DNA of 64,000 nt. Source: Paramecium sonneborni (lineage: Eukaryota; Ciliophora; Oligohymenophorea; Peniculida; Parameciidae). Below are positions 12,699 through 24,911 of the stretch, one piece after another. The position numbers were made by a program, and so were the translations under genes. Position 1 is the first letter of the stretch. Every line of letters begins with the position of its first letter. The notes beneath the pieces were generated by a model. The model did not search any database, was not told where the DNA came from, and saw only the letters and a list, made by a program, of their open reading frames with translations. The stretch covers positions 1 to 64,000 of the forward strand of contig CAJJDN010000155.1 of NCBI GenBank assembly GCA_905182985.1, written 5' to 3'.

Positions 12699-12789
12699 GT
12701 GTATGTTTCGATATATAAATGAAGCTGGATCCTAATTGGTAGTTTGGAATAAGGATAATAAATCATTCAGATTTTATGCATTGAATTGA
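10900..12789 (+). pseudogene. Decayed WD40-repeat gene
   Basis: Several WD40-like pieces are recognisable on the plus strand but in different frames: RIKVWNLKNG...GLKGHQNQVYSI (about 10920-10995), GCRGDDKQICWKEINRSNPW (about 11031-11088), LSSRDDGSI (11214-11245), QLVSCSEHKQIIIWELNK (about 11342-11399), and a terminal EAGSQLVVWNKDNKSFRFY ending at a TGA (12789). Splicing with tiny introns did not reconcile the frames I tried, so I call it a pseudogene. Undetected introns or sequencing indels remain possible. The assembly artefact repeats the middle of the locus (11655-12698), so only one copy exists. Large WD40 families are usual in Paramecium-type genomes, which makes a dead family member plausible. 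Confidence 0.5.
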
Positions 12790-13487
12790 TTTTCTTATAA
12801 TTAATTTATCCTTCTATTAAATTTTTTACTATCTAAATTATTTTTAAACAGGTTATAAACCTTTTTCATCGTATTCAGACACTCACTGCAATATATTACG
12901 TTTCATATTTAACAAAAAAGAAAATATGTCTATATTTTGTATTGTATTAAATAGTAAACTAAAAAAGGTTTAGACTTAAACTGAGTAATTTCGTCTATTA
13001 GATTTAAATCATAAGAAAATTTCTTTAAAAAACTTTCTTATATAATCTTAATAAATATTATTTGATGCTCTAATAATCTTAACTAATTATATTCACCTGA
13101 AGAATAAAAAAAGAATTGAATTTTTGCTAAATTATATAATGATTATTTTCACCATAAATAGGAAAAATAAAATTGACTAAAATCTGAATTCAATATCGAA
13201 AATAATTAATTTAAAATTTTTGGCTCAATTAAATTTTTTTTTAATTAATATGTAAATTATTTTTTAACTTAAAGTTAGGATAGGTTAGGTCTATTTTTTA
13301 TTATTAGTGATTTAAAAAATGCTTATTTAAAAGATCTACTAAATAGTTTCATGGTTTCTAGAAAAAATTTAAATATAAAGTTAATGTTTCACTTCTTTAT
13401 AAAAAATTTTGAAATAGAATATAATTATATTTTTTATAAACAAATAAATTTTTATAATTTATAATTGTATAATAAACCAATTTTTGC
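12790..13487. other. AT-rich intergenic tract
   Basis: About 700 bp between the WD40 remnant and the stop of the alpha-kinase gene. Nothing supportable seen. Confidence 0.5.
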
Positions 13488-16214
13488 TCAACAACAAACA
13501 AAAGATCTTTGTGTATAATTTTCAACTGAAATAACGCTTTTCATATTATATGGTTTATTGCATTTTTTGCATGAAAATGCTTAAAGATACTAATAAGCGT
13601 TTTCACAAACATAAATAGTTTAATCATTAATTTTAAGTGTTTTCATTAGTTTTTAACATTTTCCTTTACAATAATAGCATTCATATCTATTTTTATCATT
13701 ACATTAAGCTTTGCATTCATTACAATTATTTAAATTGGTTAAATTTTTTAGTTATTGATTAATATTTTAAAAAATGTAGATCTTATCACAACATCTGCAT
13801 TCATATTTAACTGGATTTTCTGCCTCATTTAAACAAAAATTACATTTAAATGTAAATTTCTTTGGTTAAATTTTTGCATCTTTATCATAGGGAGTCTTAT
13901 CAAAATCTTCACTAACAAATTCATCACATTCATAACAAATTCCGCATATATGCTAAAGTTGTACATCTGAGCATTTATTTTAATCTAAATTTTAAGAAAG
14001 TTAACTTAATTTTAGTTTTTCACATAAATAACTACAATTTTTGTGCTGATTTTGTGAAAATTTAAGAATTCCTATTTCTTTCTAATTAGTTAAATCTTCA
14101 TCTAAAATTGATTACCATTATTAACTAGTTTAGATGGAGGGGTCAGATAAAATATTATTACATCCTTATAAATCAGTAATCACTAAAAGTTTTTGACTAT
14201 AATAATATGAAAAATGACTAAATGCTGTAAAATAATATGAATCAGGTTTACAATAATTATCATTATTGGTGTGCTTTTCAAATTTATATTAGATATTTAG
14301 AAAGGTTTCACCGTATATTTATTTCATACCATAAAATGGCTTTTCTAGATTATATAAAATAGGATGTGCATAAAAAATGGGTTGCATTTCATTTAATAGA
14401 TTGTATTCTTTTAATTTTTAATTAAAAAAGTATGCCATTTAACATGCATATGCAGAAGAGTAAAATCTTACTTTTGCTTGTTATTCAGCATTTTTAATCT
14501 ATTGATCAGTATTTTTTCCATTATTGTCGACTAATTCTTTTGGAAGTTTTAAAATAATTTCTCTATTATTAATAGCATCAAAAGCCTTAAAAATATAAGT
14601 TGATGAATTATTCTAGTCTTTATTTTATTCAGTTTAATCTTAATTTACTTTATTTAATTCATTTATATCTAAAGTCACTTTTAGACCAGTCTCACCTTCT
14701 CTTATCAAAGAATCAACCATTTTCCTATAATCTTCCCAATATTCTTTATCTGGTTAAATATTATCTATTGAATTATCTACTTTCATTTTGATAAATGTAG
14801 CTTTAACATATAAGAATTTATTATTGGCTTGCTCCTTTAATCTTCTTGATTCGGTTACAGATTGACGTAATGTAAACCCAACTAATTCACATAAATCTTC
14901 TGGCTTTTTTTCTGTAGTTATAGTTATAAGAGGAAATACAGCTTTCATTTTTTAAAACATAATATCTGTTCTATTGTTAATTTTTACACAACATAGGAAA
15001 TTATTCTTTTTTATTTTTTGATATTTCTCTAAGACTTTTTCAAAATAATTTTTTGGCATTTTATCAATTAAATCATCTGATTATATATTATGATAATCTC
15101 TTCCATGACAAGGAGCATCAGCAAGTAAAAAAGTACATAATAAACTATCTGGATGATGAGAAAAGTTGAGTTTCAATGCTTATTCAAATCCAGAAACTAC
15201 ATCTTCAGCTTCATCTCCACCTCCTTTTGTTTCTAGTTTAGTTATGAAATTTTGAATATCCTCCACTTTTTTTGTAAAACTCCAAAAAACTAATTTATCC
15301 TAATCACAAACATCTCTGTATCCTACAAAGGCAACTCTAACTTGATATCCATTAATAGACTTTAAAAATTAATCAATTATTTTAGCAATTGTTTTTTACA
15401 TAAGTTCTTTCCAAGGCTACATTGAACCTGTTAAATCCATAATAAAAACAACATCAATTATATTTTATTATAAAAACCATTTTTTATAATTAGCTAACTC
15501 TGAACTTTAGAGTAATAATTCTATATCATCTCCATTTGGGGTTGATTTAATCTTTTTTTTTCTTTCATCTGCAAGAACAATACAAGACTTTAAAGCATTT
15601 TTTTATCCTATTTTATTATTGATCTTTTCCCAATCAATATGATTTTTCAAACATTTTTGTTTAGGGCACCACCCCTTCAAAAAGGGTATACAATAATTCT
15701 CCAAAAATGCAGGATGTTGATCGCAATTGCAATCTACTTTTTCACATACTTATTCAGGAGTAGTAGTTTTTATAAATGATTTATCCTTGGCTTTATCTTT
15801 CAAAGAGGTCCAAGCTACATGTTCAAAATCACATTTTGGTTTCTTGTTACAGTTTTTAAGAATGTAATCAAAACACACATTCTACGCCCATTCTCTATGC
15901 AAAAACCGACAATTTTGTAAATTACAACCCTTTGGACATAAATTATGTGGAAATACACCATTGATAGTTTATTTTTAAGCTTAATCTTTAAATTTATCAT
16001 TAGAAAAGTGCCATAATATGCAATCCTTTTTCTTGCATTTCTTTAGTTCAAAATCATCTAAATCTCCTCCATCATTAATAAATTTTTATTGAATCCTTAA
16101 AAAAGTTATACAAACTCCAACAAAAACTCTTGAGTGATTTAATTAACACTAATTGTTTTAGCACAATTAAGAATCATCACAGACTTCCTCGAAATTAAAT
16201 TCATTTTAAATCAT
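13488..16214 (-). CDS. CCCH zinc-finger / VWA / alpha-kinase fusion protein
   Basis: A single uninterrupted frame of 909 codons (908 aa), starting MIQNEFNFEEVCDD. Residues about 10-200 hold repeated C-x(n)-C-x(4-5)-C-x3-H units such as CPKGCNLQNCRFLH and CIPFLKGWCPKQKCLKNH, the pattern of CCCH zinc fingers. About 247-420 is a von Willebrand A domain with an intact metal site (FIMDLTGSM) followed by FVGYRDV and SGFEQALKL. About 490-695 is an atypical alpha-kinase domain: FYGMKQIYGETFLNIQ, then FTAFSHFSYYYSQ, then DLQGCNNILSDPSIQTS, matching the DxQG...TDPxIH core of myosin heavy chain/eEF2 kinases. The last 170 residues carry more than 20 Cys in CxxC pairs, probably zinc-binding. VWA plus alpha-kinase resembles Dictyostelium VwkA; the zinc-finger ends are the unusual part. 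Predicted Ser/Thr kinase. Bases 15835-16214 recur in the false duplicate. Confidence 0.85.
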
Positions 16215-16662
16215 ATTTTATTAATATATAGATTAAACTCTCCTTTTATTTATTTAAAAAGAGCTGTATTTCTATTAATTTTTTTAAGCATAATAAAATG
16301 TTTATATCAAATTTTAATTATATTTCAATATAGTTCTTCCCTTACAAAATTCACTAAGAAAATCAAACTAAATTCTTTTTATGTATAAATTAAAAATAAA
16401 TAGAAAATATGATTATTGAATACGATTTGAAATATATAAATTAGCTTTTTTATTATAATTCTAAATTCTTAATTATTTTGAAAAATAAAAATCTAACAAT
16501 CTAACTACAAATGCTATAAAGAAATAAAAATATATTTTAATTCTAAATTTTACATTAAATATATCAAAGTGTGAAAGTAATAAAATATAGAACTAAACTA
16601 TTTATTTTATTTTGATAAATCATAATTCCAATTTTATCCTAAATTGTCTCTATTTTAAGATT

Positions 16663-16986
16663 TCATAATTTATTTAAGTATTTTTTATACTTGGCTGTTA
16701 ATCCCCAAATCCATATCATATCCATCATATCTGGTTCATCATTATATTTTTAAGGAATCTGATTACATGAAAAATGAGCCTTAAATGCTTTTAAAACAGA
16801 AGAAAATTGTTTATTGACAACATTTGTTTCTTAAATGTCATAACCATACTTCTTAAGATGTCGAGAAAGAAATGATATGTTTACTTTATCTGGTAATAAT
16901 TCTTCAGGATTGTAATTTTTGATAGCTTCAATAGTCAATTCTTCTTTGGTCATCCAAGCTCCAATACCATAATTAGTATAAAGTCT
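16663..16986 (-). other. Assembly ghost of the amidase 3' end
   Basis: The last 108 codons of the amidase gene, including its TGA, cut off at the N. It repeats 17816-18139 exactly and is not a separate gene. Confidence 0.9.
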
Positions 16987-16987
16987 N

Positions 16988-17367
16988 TTTGGTTTCTTGT
17001 TACAGTTTTTAAGAATGTAATCAAAACACACATTCTACGCCCATTCTCTATGCAAAAACCGACAATTTTGTAAATTACAACCCTTTGGACATAAATTATG
17101 TGGAAATACACCATTGATAGTTTATTTTTAAGCTTAATCTTTAAATTTATCATTAGAAAAGTGCCATAATATGCAATCCTTTTTCTTGCATTTCTTTAGT
17201 TCAAAATCATCTAAATCTCCTCCATCATTAATAAATTTTTATTGAATCCTTAAAAAAGTTATACAAACTCCAACAAAAACTCTTGAGTGATTTAATTAAC
17301 ACTAATTGTTTTAGCACAATTAAGAATCATCACAGACTTCCTCGAAATTAAATTCATTTTAAATCAT
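16988..17367 (-). other. Assembly ghost of the alpha-kinase 5' end
   Basis: Repeats the first 127 codons of the alpha-kinase gene (15835-16214) and runs into the N. Not a separate gene. Fusing this frame across the N to the amidase would give a false chimera. Confidence 0.9.
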
Positions 17368-17815
17368 ATTTTATTAATATATAGATTAAACTCTCCTTTT
17401 ATTTATTTAAAAAGAGCTGTATTTCTATTAATTTTTTTAAGCATAATAAAATGTTTATATCAAATTTTAATTATATTTCAATATAGTTCTTCCCTTACAA
17501 AATTCACTAAGAAAATCAAACTAAATTCTTTTTATGTATAAATTAAAAATAAATAGAAAATATGATTATTGAATACGATTTGAAATATATAAATTAGCTT
17601 TTTTATTATAATTCTAAATTCTTAATTATTTTGAAAAATAAAAATCTAACAATCTAACTACAAATGCTATAAAGAAATAAAAATATATTTTAATTCTAAA
17701 TTTTACATTAAATATATCAAAGTGTGAAAGTAATAAAATATAGAACTAAACTATTTATTTTATTTTGATAAATCATAATTCCAATTTTATCCTAAATTGT
17801 CTCTATTTTAAGATT

Positions 17816-18763
17816 TCATAATTTATTTAAGTATTTTTTATACTTGGCTGTTAATCCCCAAATCCATATCATATCCATCATATCTGGTTCATCATTATAT
17901 TTTTAAGGAATCTGATTACATGAAAAATGAGCCTTAAATGCTTTTAAAACAGAAGAAAATTGTTTATTGACAACATTTGTTTCTTAAATGTCATAACCAT
18001 ACTTCTTAAGATGTCGAGAAAGAAATGATATGTTTACTTTATCTGGTAATAATTCTTCAGGATTGTAATTTTTGATAGCTTCAATAGTCAATTCTTCTTT
18101 GGTCATCCAAGCTCCAATACCATAATTAGTATAAAGTCTTCCCCATGGAAATAGAATACCAGGATCAATTTTTCTATTGGGCGCTATATCTGAATGCCCA
18201 AGAATACAAACTGGAGATATATTGTGTTTTTAAATAATAATTTTGCTTAACTATGCTAATGCCTTAATTTAATCATCATCAAAAGGAACGAATTAATTTT
18301 ACTTATCAACTCCATCATTCACAAGCTCTATCCCTATTGAATTTTCATTTAAATTAATAAAATTATGCCATTTACTTAAACCAGCATGCCAGGCTCTTTT
18401 TTCTTCAGGTGCCACTTGAATTATTTTCCCACTAGGTATTTAAAATTTAGATTCGTATTAAGTTATTACATATGTTGAACTTACCGCATCAATATCTGTA
18501 TCTCTAGTAAACACTTCCAAAGTCTTGAAAAAATTTATGACTGTGTAGTGAAGTATAAGAAAAGTAATCGGAGTTGAAGTTCCATTTGATCTTTCGTTAT
18601 AATGATTTTTATTCTTTTCAGGAAATTTAGGTACCTTATAAATTACCATATCGTTTTCGATTTATTAAGCAACTAATTTTATTTTTGTTCCTTATTCAAC
18701 CTAGGTTATAAAATAATCATAAGGTGGCTTAGATTATAAATATAGTCTTACCTAATTCATCAT
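17816..18763 (-). CDS. N-acetylmuramoyl-L-alanine amidase (AmiD/AmpD type)
   Basis: Predicted zinc amidase cleaving the lactyl-amide bond between MurNAc and L-alanine in peptidoglycan. Intronless, 315 aa. Family landmarks in order: FLILHYT near residue 67 (first zinc His), SSTYVI (the usual substrate-strand motif), RAWHAGLSKW near 125, ENSIGIELVN, and GHSDIAPNRKIDPGILFPW near 187, which supplies the second His and the Asp ligand and is close to the bacterial AmiD/AmpD consensus. The C-terminal 100 residues resemble the helical extension of AmiD-type enzymes. TAA/TAG-encoded Gln codons are present throughout, so it is a resident gene and not bacterial contamination. I see no signal peptide; residues 1-35 precede the domain. 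A bacterivorous ciliate could use it to digest cell walls or to blunt peptidoglycan signals. Second-copy coordinates are used because that copy is complete. Confidence 0.9.
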
Positions 18764-20098
18764 CTTTTGTTAAATTTTCTATTGCAAATAATTTAAAGTT
18801 TATATATTAATATATTAAAGAGATTATATTTATATTAATTTGAAGAATAAGATTTAAATTACCTTTAGGTAATTAGATTTTTGGTTTCGAAGTCTATAAT
18901 ATTTATAAAACAAGTAAATCATTTAGAGTATATGGCTATATAATTGTCATTTATAATAACAATTAAATAATAAAATATTTATCTAATTTTTGTCATTATT
19001 TATTGTTAAATATGATTAGAATTACTTAATATTAAATGAAACTAATACATGTTTATTAAAATTTTATCATAGACTCATGATATCTCTTAAGATTAACAAC
19101 ATTCAATATCGAAATGCTCAAATTCAGAATAAATATTATTGATAAAAAACAATAAAAATATATACTTTGAGCGACAAATAAAAAACTAAATCTATGGTTT
19201 CAGATAAGCTTTTGATTATTCATTTATTATGTTTTCATTAAAAAGGAAGTTTCTTAGACTTATTATATTAGAATATAAAATTATAGCATAATCAAATTTA
19301 ATTTTGATCATTTCATTTTCTAGTAAACATAAATTATATGAGAACTCCAAAATTTTTTTCATTACCTCTATGAAGTTAATAATTTGGATTGCTCTTTTTC
19401 CAGGTTATAATTCAATTTTTAATAAATTTTTGAAGAATACTCTTAGTTGAATAATTTTTTTCATCATAAAATTTACCCACGAATTTAGACAATTAAGTAG
19501 AGATCTATGAAACTGATTTGTTTAAAGTTAAATCTAAGAATCTGAATCTGTAATTAATTAGTTGTTAAACATAAAAAATCTCATATCATTTCAAAGACTG
19601 GAAATTTTAGTATGTTAATAAAATCAAAGAAAGTAACAAGATTTAGAGCAGATATGAAAGGAATATTTCTTGCTTTAATATTTTACTACAAAAACAATTT
19701 ATTTTTTTATTATTGCTAATTGTATCTATGTTTTTTCCTTAAATTATAAAGCGAAATATAGAAAATATAGATCAAATCTTTCTATTGAGAATATATTATA
19801 TATTATTGAAGTTTATAAAGATTGATAAATTTAATAACAAGTTAAAAATAGTCTATTAAATAATCCTAATTTTTCTATTTCGATTGAAATCATTATCTAT
19901 ATTATATTTAATATTATTATACAATAATTGAATAAAAATAAATTTAAAATACTTTTATCAATTAGGATTATAATCTATAATAAGGGAATTGTAAAATTGT
20001 ATCAATACAATATGAAAAGGATTAATTATTTATAGAAAAGGAAAAAAAAAAATTATCAATGGATGTATTGAAATTAATATATAATGAATAATAATATA
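18764..20098. other. AT-rich intergenic tract
   Basis: 1.3 kb between the amidase start and the RAD23 stop. No convincing exon, RNA gene or repeat seen. Longer than the usual spacing here. Confidence 0.5.
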
Positions 20099-21292
20099 TC
20101 ATTAATAAACATCATCATCGTCTTCCTCATCCATTGGTCCATCGTTTCCACCAGGTGGTTATTGATTGGGGGGATTTGCTTATTCTCTTTAAAGATGTTA
20201 AGCTAAGATTAAATAGAAGATTTACTAAATAGATCTCCATTTGCTTATTTCTCAAATAGATAATTGATAGCCATTTCTACATTTTTATCACATGCTAAAT
20301 AACCTTCTAATGAGTCTTATTTAGTGAAACCAAGTCCCATAATCTAGAATAAGATAATTAAGTACAGTTTCAACATCTTTAAATTCTTATTAAGTTAATT
20401 AGATAGCTCCTGGAGGTGGACCTTATTATTAGCCTGCTCCTCCCATAAGAAGTTGTAATAACATTTCTGGATTTTATGAAACTTATGCATGTAACTCTGG
20501 ATTAGTCTGTTAAAGTTGTGCTAATAATTAAGGTAATAATTAGAGGACAGCTTAAGGATTTTACTGATACAACTATCTTAATTATTAAAATTAAGGTGGT
20601 TAACCAACTGGCTATTAACCAGTAGGTTATGGTTATCCTTATCCACTAACAACTGGAGCAGGAGGATTAGATGAAACACCAGGAGGAATACCCTATTAAT
20701 TAAATTAATATTATTATACATTTAATAAGTATTCAACAGCTCTATCAGGATTATTAAATGCTGCTTTCATAGCATTAACACATTCTTCTCTTTAAAATCC
20801 CATTGACATTAATTCTTCAATTGCTTTTTCATATTCTGGTCCTGCTAATAATCCTGTTCCAGATGATTATGATGGTGGTTTTGCTACTGGGGCTACTTAT
20901 GGTTAAGGTGGTTATTATGCTGGTAATTATTAAGCAGGTTATTAAACTGGCTATTATTAGACTGGCTATTATGCTGGGGGTTGTTAAGCTGGTTATGGCT
21001 ATTGAGGTGCTTGTTTCTATATATTTTTAAATATATTTTATTACTTTGGCATTTACCATCACGACTAAAAATTCATTCTCTTGAATTCCCAATTCTGTTA
21101 TTGTTGTTTTATCATCCAAAAGGGTTCCTTTTCTTAACAATTTTTGTTAACCAACTTCAAATTATTTCAATTAAAAGATCTTTTCTTTCACATTAGCAAT
21201 CTAAAATATTTTGATTGATTATATACTGTATCTGTTCCTTCCACATCTAAAGGAAAGTTTTATCCGCTTAATGTTTTAATAATTATTTTCAT
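20099..21292 (-). CDS. RAD23: RAD23 ubiquitin receptor (UBL-UBA-STI1-UBA)
   Basis: Proteasome shuttle and nucleotide-excision-repair factor, 364 aa, with four introns: 21201-21226, 21017-21044, 20344-20365 and 20203-20225 (26, 28, 22 and 23 nt). The spliced length is exactly 365 codons. Domains: N-terminal ubiquitin-like domain (MKIIIKTLSGQNFPLDVEG), a long Gln/Pro linker, first UBA (LMSMGFQREECVNAMKAAF), STI1/XPC-binding helix region (NPELHAQVSQNPEMLLQLL), second UBA (IMGLGFTKQDSLEGYLACDKN), and an acidic tail DEEDDDDVY. This is the complete canonical order. The linker is built almost entirely from TAA/TAG-coded Gln and Pro. Cargo ubiquitin binds the UBAs and the UBL docks on the proteasome. 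Very secure. Confidence 0.95.
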
Positions 21293-21599
21293 AATTTAAA
21301 TATTAATATTCAGATTAGGATATATTTTTTGTATATATTTTTATAATAACCATATTATATTAACAGCTATTTATTAAACATAATAAAAAACTTAATAAAC
21401 AACATTTCTCATGTTACTCTCAGCTTTCTCTTAAAGGTATTCTAACTAAAATTTTGATATATTCATCAATTTTTGATATTTTCAATATACATTTATCAAT
21501 ATCAAATAATAAGGTTGTTTTGTTGATAATTAAACTAAGAATAATTGATTAGGTAATTATCTTATTTGAATTTGATTTCTTATAGGAAATATTCAATAG

Positions 21600-23080
21600 T
21601 CATATATCATTAAACATCTGCAAAATTATTGATGAGTTTTGTTAATAATTAGATTTATGTATTGGCTCATCTATAACTTTAAGCTCAACAACTAGTTCAT
21701 ATTTTAATTATTAGATAGGATCTTGAGAAAGTGTAATACTTGAATTAGTTACTAAAAATAATTCCTAAATTTAAATTTGATTTAGATATTTCATTAAATT
21801 TAATTTCAATTTATGTTTAATACATAAAAAAGTAAGAATATGAAAAGATTATAATAATCATTTGAAGTTATAGCCATTATTATTATTATTTCGATTTCTT
21901 TTTATTAATAATTTATCTTAACCCTGCAAATCAGATTCATCATCTCTTCAACTTTTTGGGTTTATAATCTATGCTTTTTTTCTAATGATAATTAATTAAA
22001 AGTTTATTACTGCTATTGAATAATAATTCTGAGATTAATTTTAATATAATTGATTGCTTCTAAACTAATTATTGTTTTCGCTTGATTGTTAGAACAGTAT
22101 CATAATCTATTCTTGCTGTAAGATCTCAGATACAAAATTTAAGTTCAATGTCTTAAACATGAGATATATAGAATTAGCTATTTTGGAAACTGAATTTAAT
22201 GAAAATTAATAATCATATATATAGTTTTTGTTCTATCATGTAGTATTAATAATTTTACACAATAAACTTGCTCAACGATTTATTAAATCTAATATATTTT
22301 TATCAATAGTAATATTATTAAATGTAGCCCTTTTTTAATAAATAATTTATTTTCTAAGTTATAATCGATGAATTTAATCAGATGCATAAGAAATCTTAAT
22401 AATTCTAATTTATTAACAGAATAATTAATAAATTTCAAAAACTAATTCTTTAAGACTATATATTTTTTCGGTTGGTTATTCAAAGACCCAAATATCTTCA
22501 AATTCAGAATCCCTTGTTACAGGAATGAAAATAGCATTACCTTCATATTGATTGATTTATCAATTAAAATAATGCTTATTTCTCTTTTTAAAATGAGTTT
22601 TTAGGATAACTCTCTTCATCTATTTTCATTTACATCCAATTTATAGAATAAATAAAGTTTCTACAATCTTTTAGTTAACTATCATCACGATTAACTAAAA
22701 AACTAATTCAGTATTTCTCATACTTCTTTAATGCCTAGTTGAAAAATTAATATAACTGAAGGAAATTAGATTATACAAATGTTGTCTATTATTCGAATTC
22801 TTTTCCACATTTTTTCGATCAAATTTATTAAGTTAAGTATATTATCAAACTAATATGTAAACTCATTCTACGTATTTTTATCATATTCATTGAAATGAAT
22901 TTCCCCTATTGCAAATATAGTCTAATTAAGAATTTTTAAAAGTTCGTAAATACTAAACTTCTATTCTTTATCTATCTTTTCAATATCTTTCCGAAATATA
23001 AATATTTGCTTCAATAATAGAATTTTTATGTAATCAATTTTTTTTGTTTCTTTTGAAGAACAATATGTTTTTAGATTCAT
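21600..23080 (-). CDS. Unrecognised multi-exon gene, model unresolved
   Basis: Minus-strand coding is likely but exon joins are uncertain. The first frame (23080 to 22720) starts MNLKTYCSSKETKKIDY and runs 120 codons. A 22-nt intron at 22735-22756 is plausible. Further segments read FLVNRDDSQLKDCRNFIYSI, then GNAIFIPVTRDSEFEDIWVF and LKELVFEIYQLFCQQIRI ending at a TGA (22272), then KKHRLQTQKVEEMMNLICRV near 21900-21980. These are protein-like and in order, yet at least one in-frame TGA (22686 area) and two frame changes are not explained by introns I can see. It may be a pseudogene. No family recognised. It lies 300 bp upstream of RAD23. Confidence 0.4.
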
Positions 23081-23605
23081 TATTCTAAATCCTTTTTGTA
23101 TAAACCTGTTTTTACACTAATTGGATAAATATTTAAAACTCACCATAATGAAGTTTATTCAATTAAGACATTTATATTATGTATTATTTAAATTTTTTGA
23201 ATTTCTTATGAAATTTTCAAAAAAATTATTATTCACATCTTATTTTTATCGACAAATAATTGTATTAATATAAAATACTGAATAATGAACATCAAATTGA
23301 TACTATAAAGTGAATTTATCATCTAGTTTGAAATTAGATACAAACTAATACAATCTAATTTTCAAATAAACATTTCAACTAAAACTTCATTAATTTTATT
23401 CCGTTGCTCAATCTCATTCATTTCTATTATAGTTAAATTAATTCTTAAAAAGTTGTTTCATTATTCCTCAGTTAACTTTAGATTTTTTAAAGGAATTAAA
23501 AAAAATCCTTAAAAATCACTTAACATTTGAAATATCACTATATAAATAGACAATGCGATTTAATAAAATGTAGCATTTGATATAATTCTAATATTCTTTA
23601 ATAAA

Positions 23606-24088
23606 ATGAACAATGTCCTTGTCACTAAAGAAATTAAAATACTTAAAGTTTCTAATTGTCAAATCATACAAAATGACCGACCTATCTTATATAATGATTT
23701 TAATTATATCATAGAAGTATCCTGGTTTCTGATATTAATCCTAATAAATATCAAATACTATACGCAATATTTATTAGGGTTACTGTAATTGATTATTGTA
23801 TTTTTTATTATATTAAAAGATGAACCATAAGCAACATCAATCTCAACAGCTAATACATACAACTACCAAAAAATCTCGCTTTTATACTCAATCGTAATTC
23901 TATCCTACATCTCTTTTAGGAACAAAAGTGATCCAAATATTTAACATGATAGAGAATAAATGTTTTCAAATCTTAAATCAATCATTTAAAATAATCAAAC
24001 TATTCTTTCCTCAAGAACAGAGACTACTCCAATAATGAGAAAAAAAAATGAAACTTCAAAAACTAGTTGCACTTGCAATATTTAATGA
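23606..24088 (+). CDS. Small membrane protein of unknown function
   Basis: One frame of 161 codons (160 aa), starting MNNVLVTKEIKILKVSN. Two or three hydrophobic stretches (about residues 42-75 and 95-110, for example FLILILINIKYYTQYLLGLL then LIIVFFIIL) suggest membrane segments. They are followed by a Ser/Thr-rich, basic tail ending SKTSCTCNIQ whose paired Cys could be acylated. It reads through TAA at 23789 as Gln. A 26-nt GT...AG segment at 23894-23919 could be an intron but the frame is open across it. No family recognised. Confidence 0.5.
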
Positions 24089-24224
24089 AAAATAGATATA
24101 AAATGAAATTCTTATATGTCAGTATCTACTGAGTCTTGAAGTATAATGAATTTCTAAGCAATTATATATATATTAATATTTTAATATTTTTCTCAAAAAC
24201 TGTTAATTATTTAAACATATAATA

Positions 24225-24461
24225 ATGAGTTTAAGCATCCGATTAGTTCGAACACCAAATGCTGCTTGGGAAAAACCAAAATAAATTTTAGATGAAGAAT
24301 CTCTGATATAAAGATAAGCTGCTTATGATGAGAAAGTCAAAGAATAAATATTTAATTCTGATGCTAATCCTATTGAAATTAAAGAAGATGAAGAAGAAGA
24401 AGAAGATGATGTTGAAGATATTGATGATTATGCAGATGATCTCTAACCACATGATTTATGA
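24225..24461 (+). CDS. Small acidic protein of unknown function
   Basis: Seventy-eight codons, MSLSIRLVRTPNAAWEKPKQ to a TGA. The middle is Gln/Ala/Lys-rich and the C-terminal third is strongly acidic (a run of Glu then Asp around residues 52-70). No introns. Codon use and composition are clearly coding relative to the flanks. It resembles short nuclear or complex-associated acidic subunits in character only; I do not recognise it. Confidence 0.6.
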
Positions 24462-24911
24462 CTCATAAATATTATCCACTTTTATTTTATTTCCCAATTA
24501 TTTCTAAATTCAAAATTTTATCATAATTCTGATTTTCAAAAAATTATTAAAATACATCTCAATATTAAACATATCTTCTAAAAACCTTAAAATATACATA
24601 TAGATCATTTAAAAAATAAAAATATTAATAATATACTATTTTATTAAACACTCTTGTCTTGTTTAATTTTTAGATATTCCTTTTCTAAAAATATTTATAA
24701 AATTCAAGATTTTCATTGTTATCTACATCTACAAATTAAAAGGTTCAACCAATTTTCAAATAACTCTTCTTAAAATGATTATAAATAAAATTTTTATATA
24801 TTATATATATAACATAAATTCATTAACAATTAAAGGAAGAATAATACAATATTTTTAAAATTAAAATTTTCTATTCTCAAATCAAAATTTAATTCTTTTT
24901 TTCTTATATTT

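Larger units (their letters stand above)
15835..18139. repeat. False tandem duplication around N at 16987
   Basis: Bases 15835-16986 and 16988-18139 (1152 bp each) appear identical across a single N. The second copy begins inside the alpha-kinase gene and the first ends inside the amidase gene, so both genes gain truncated ghosts. Merging gives one alpha-kinase gene followed, 448 bp upstream of its start, by one amidase gene. Confidence 0.93.

Noticed and set aside
16831..17153. Apparent ORF running across the N at 16987 that joins a Cys-rich segment to an amidase tail
   Set aside because: It is created by the assembly junction. The two halves belong to different genes once the overlapping contigs are merged.
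20803..21196. Plus-strand hydrophobic ORFs over RAD23
   Set aside because: They are the antisense of the Gln/Pro linker and UBL exons of RAD23.
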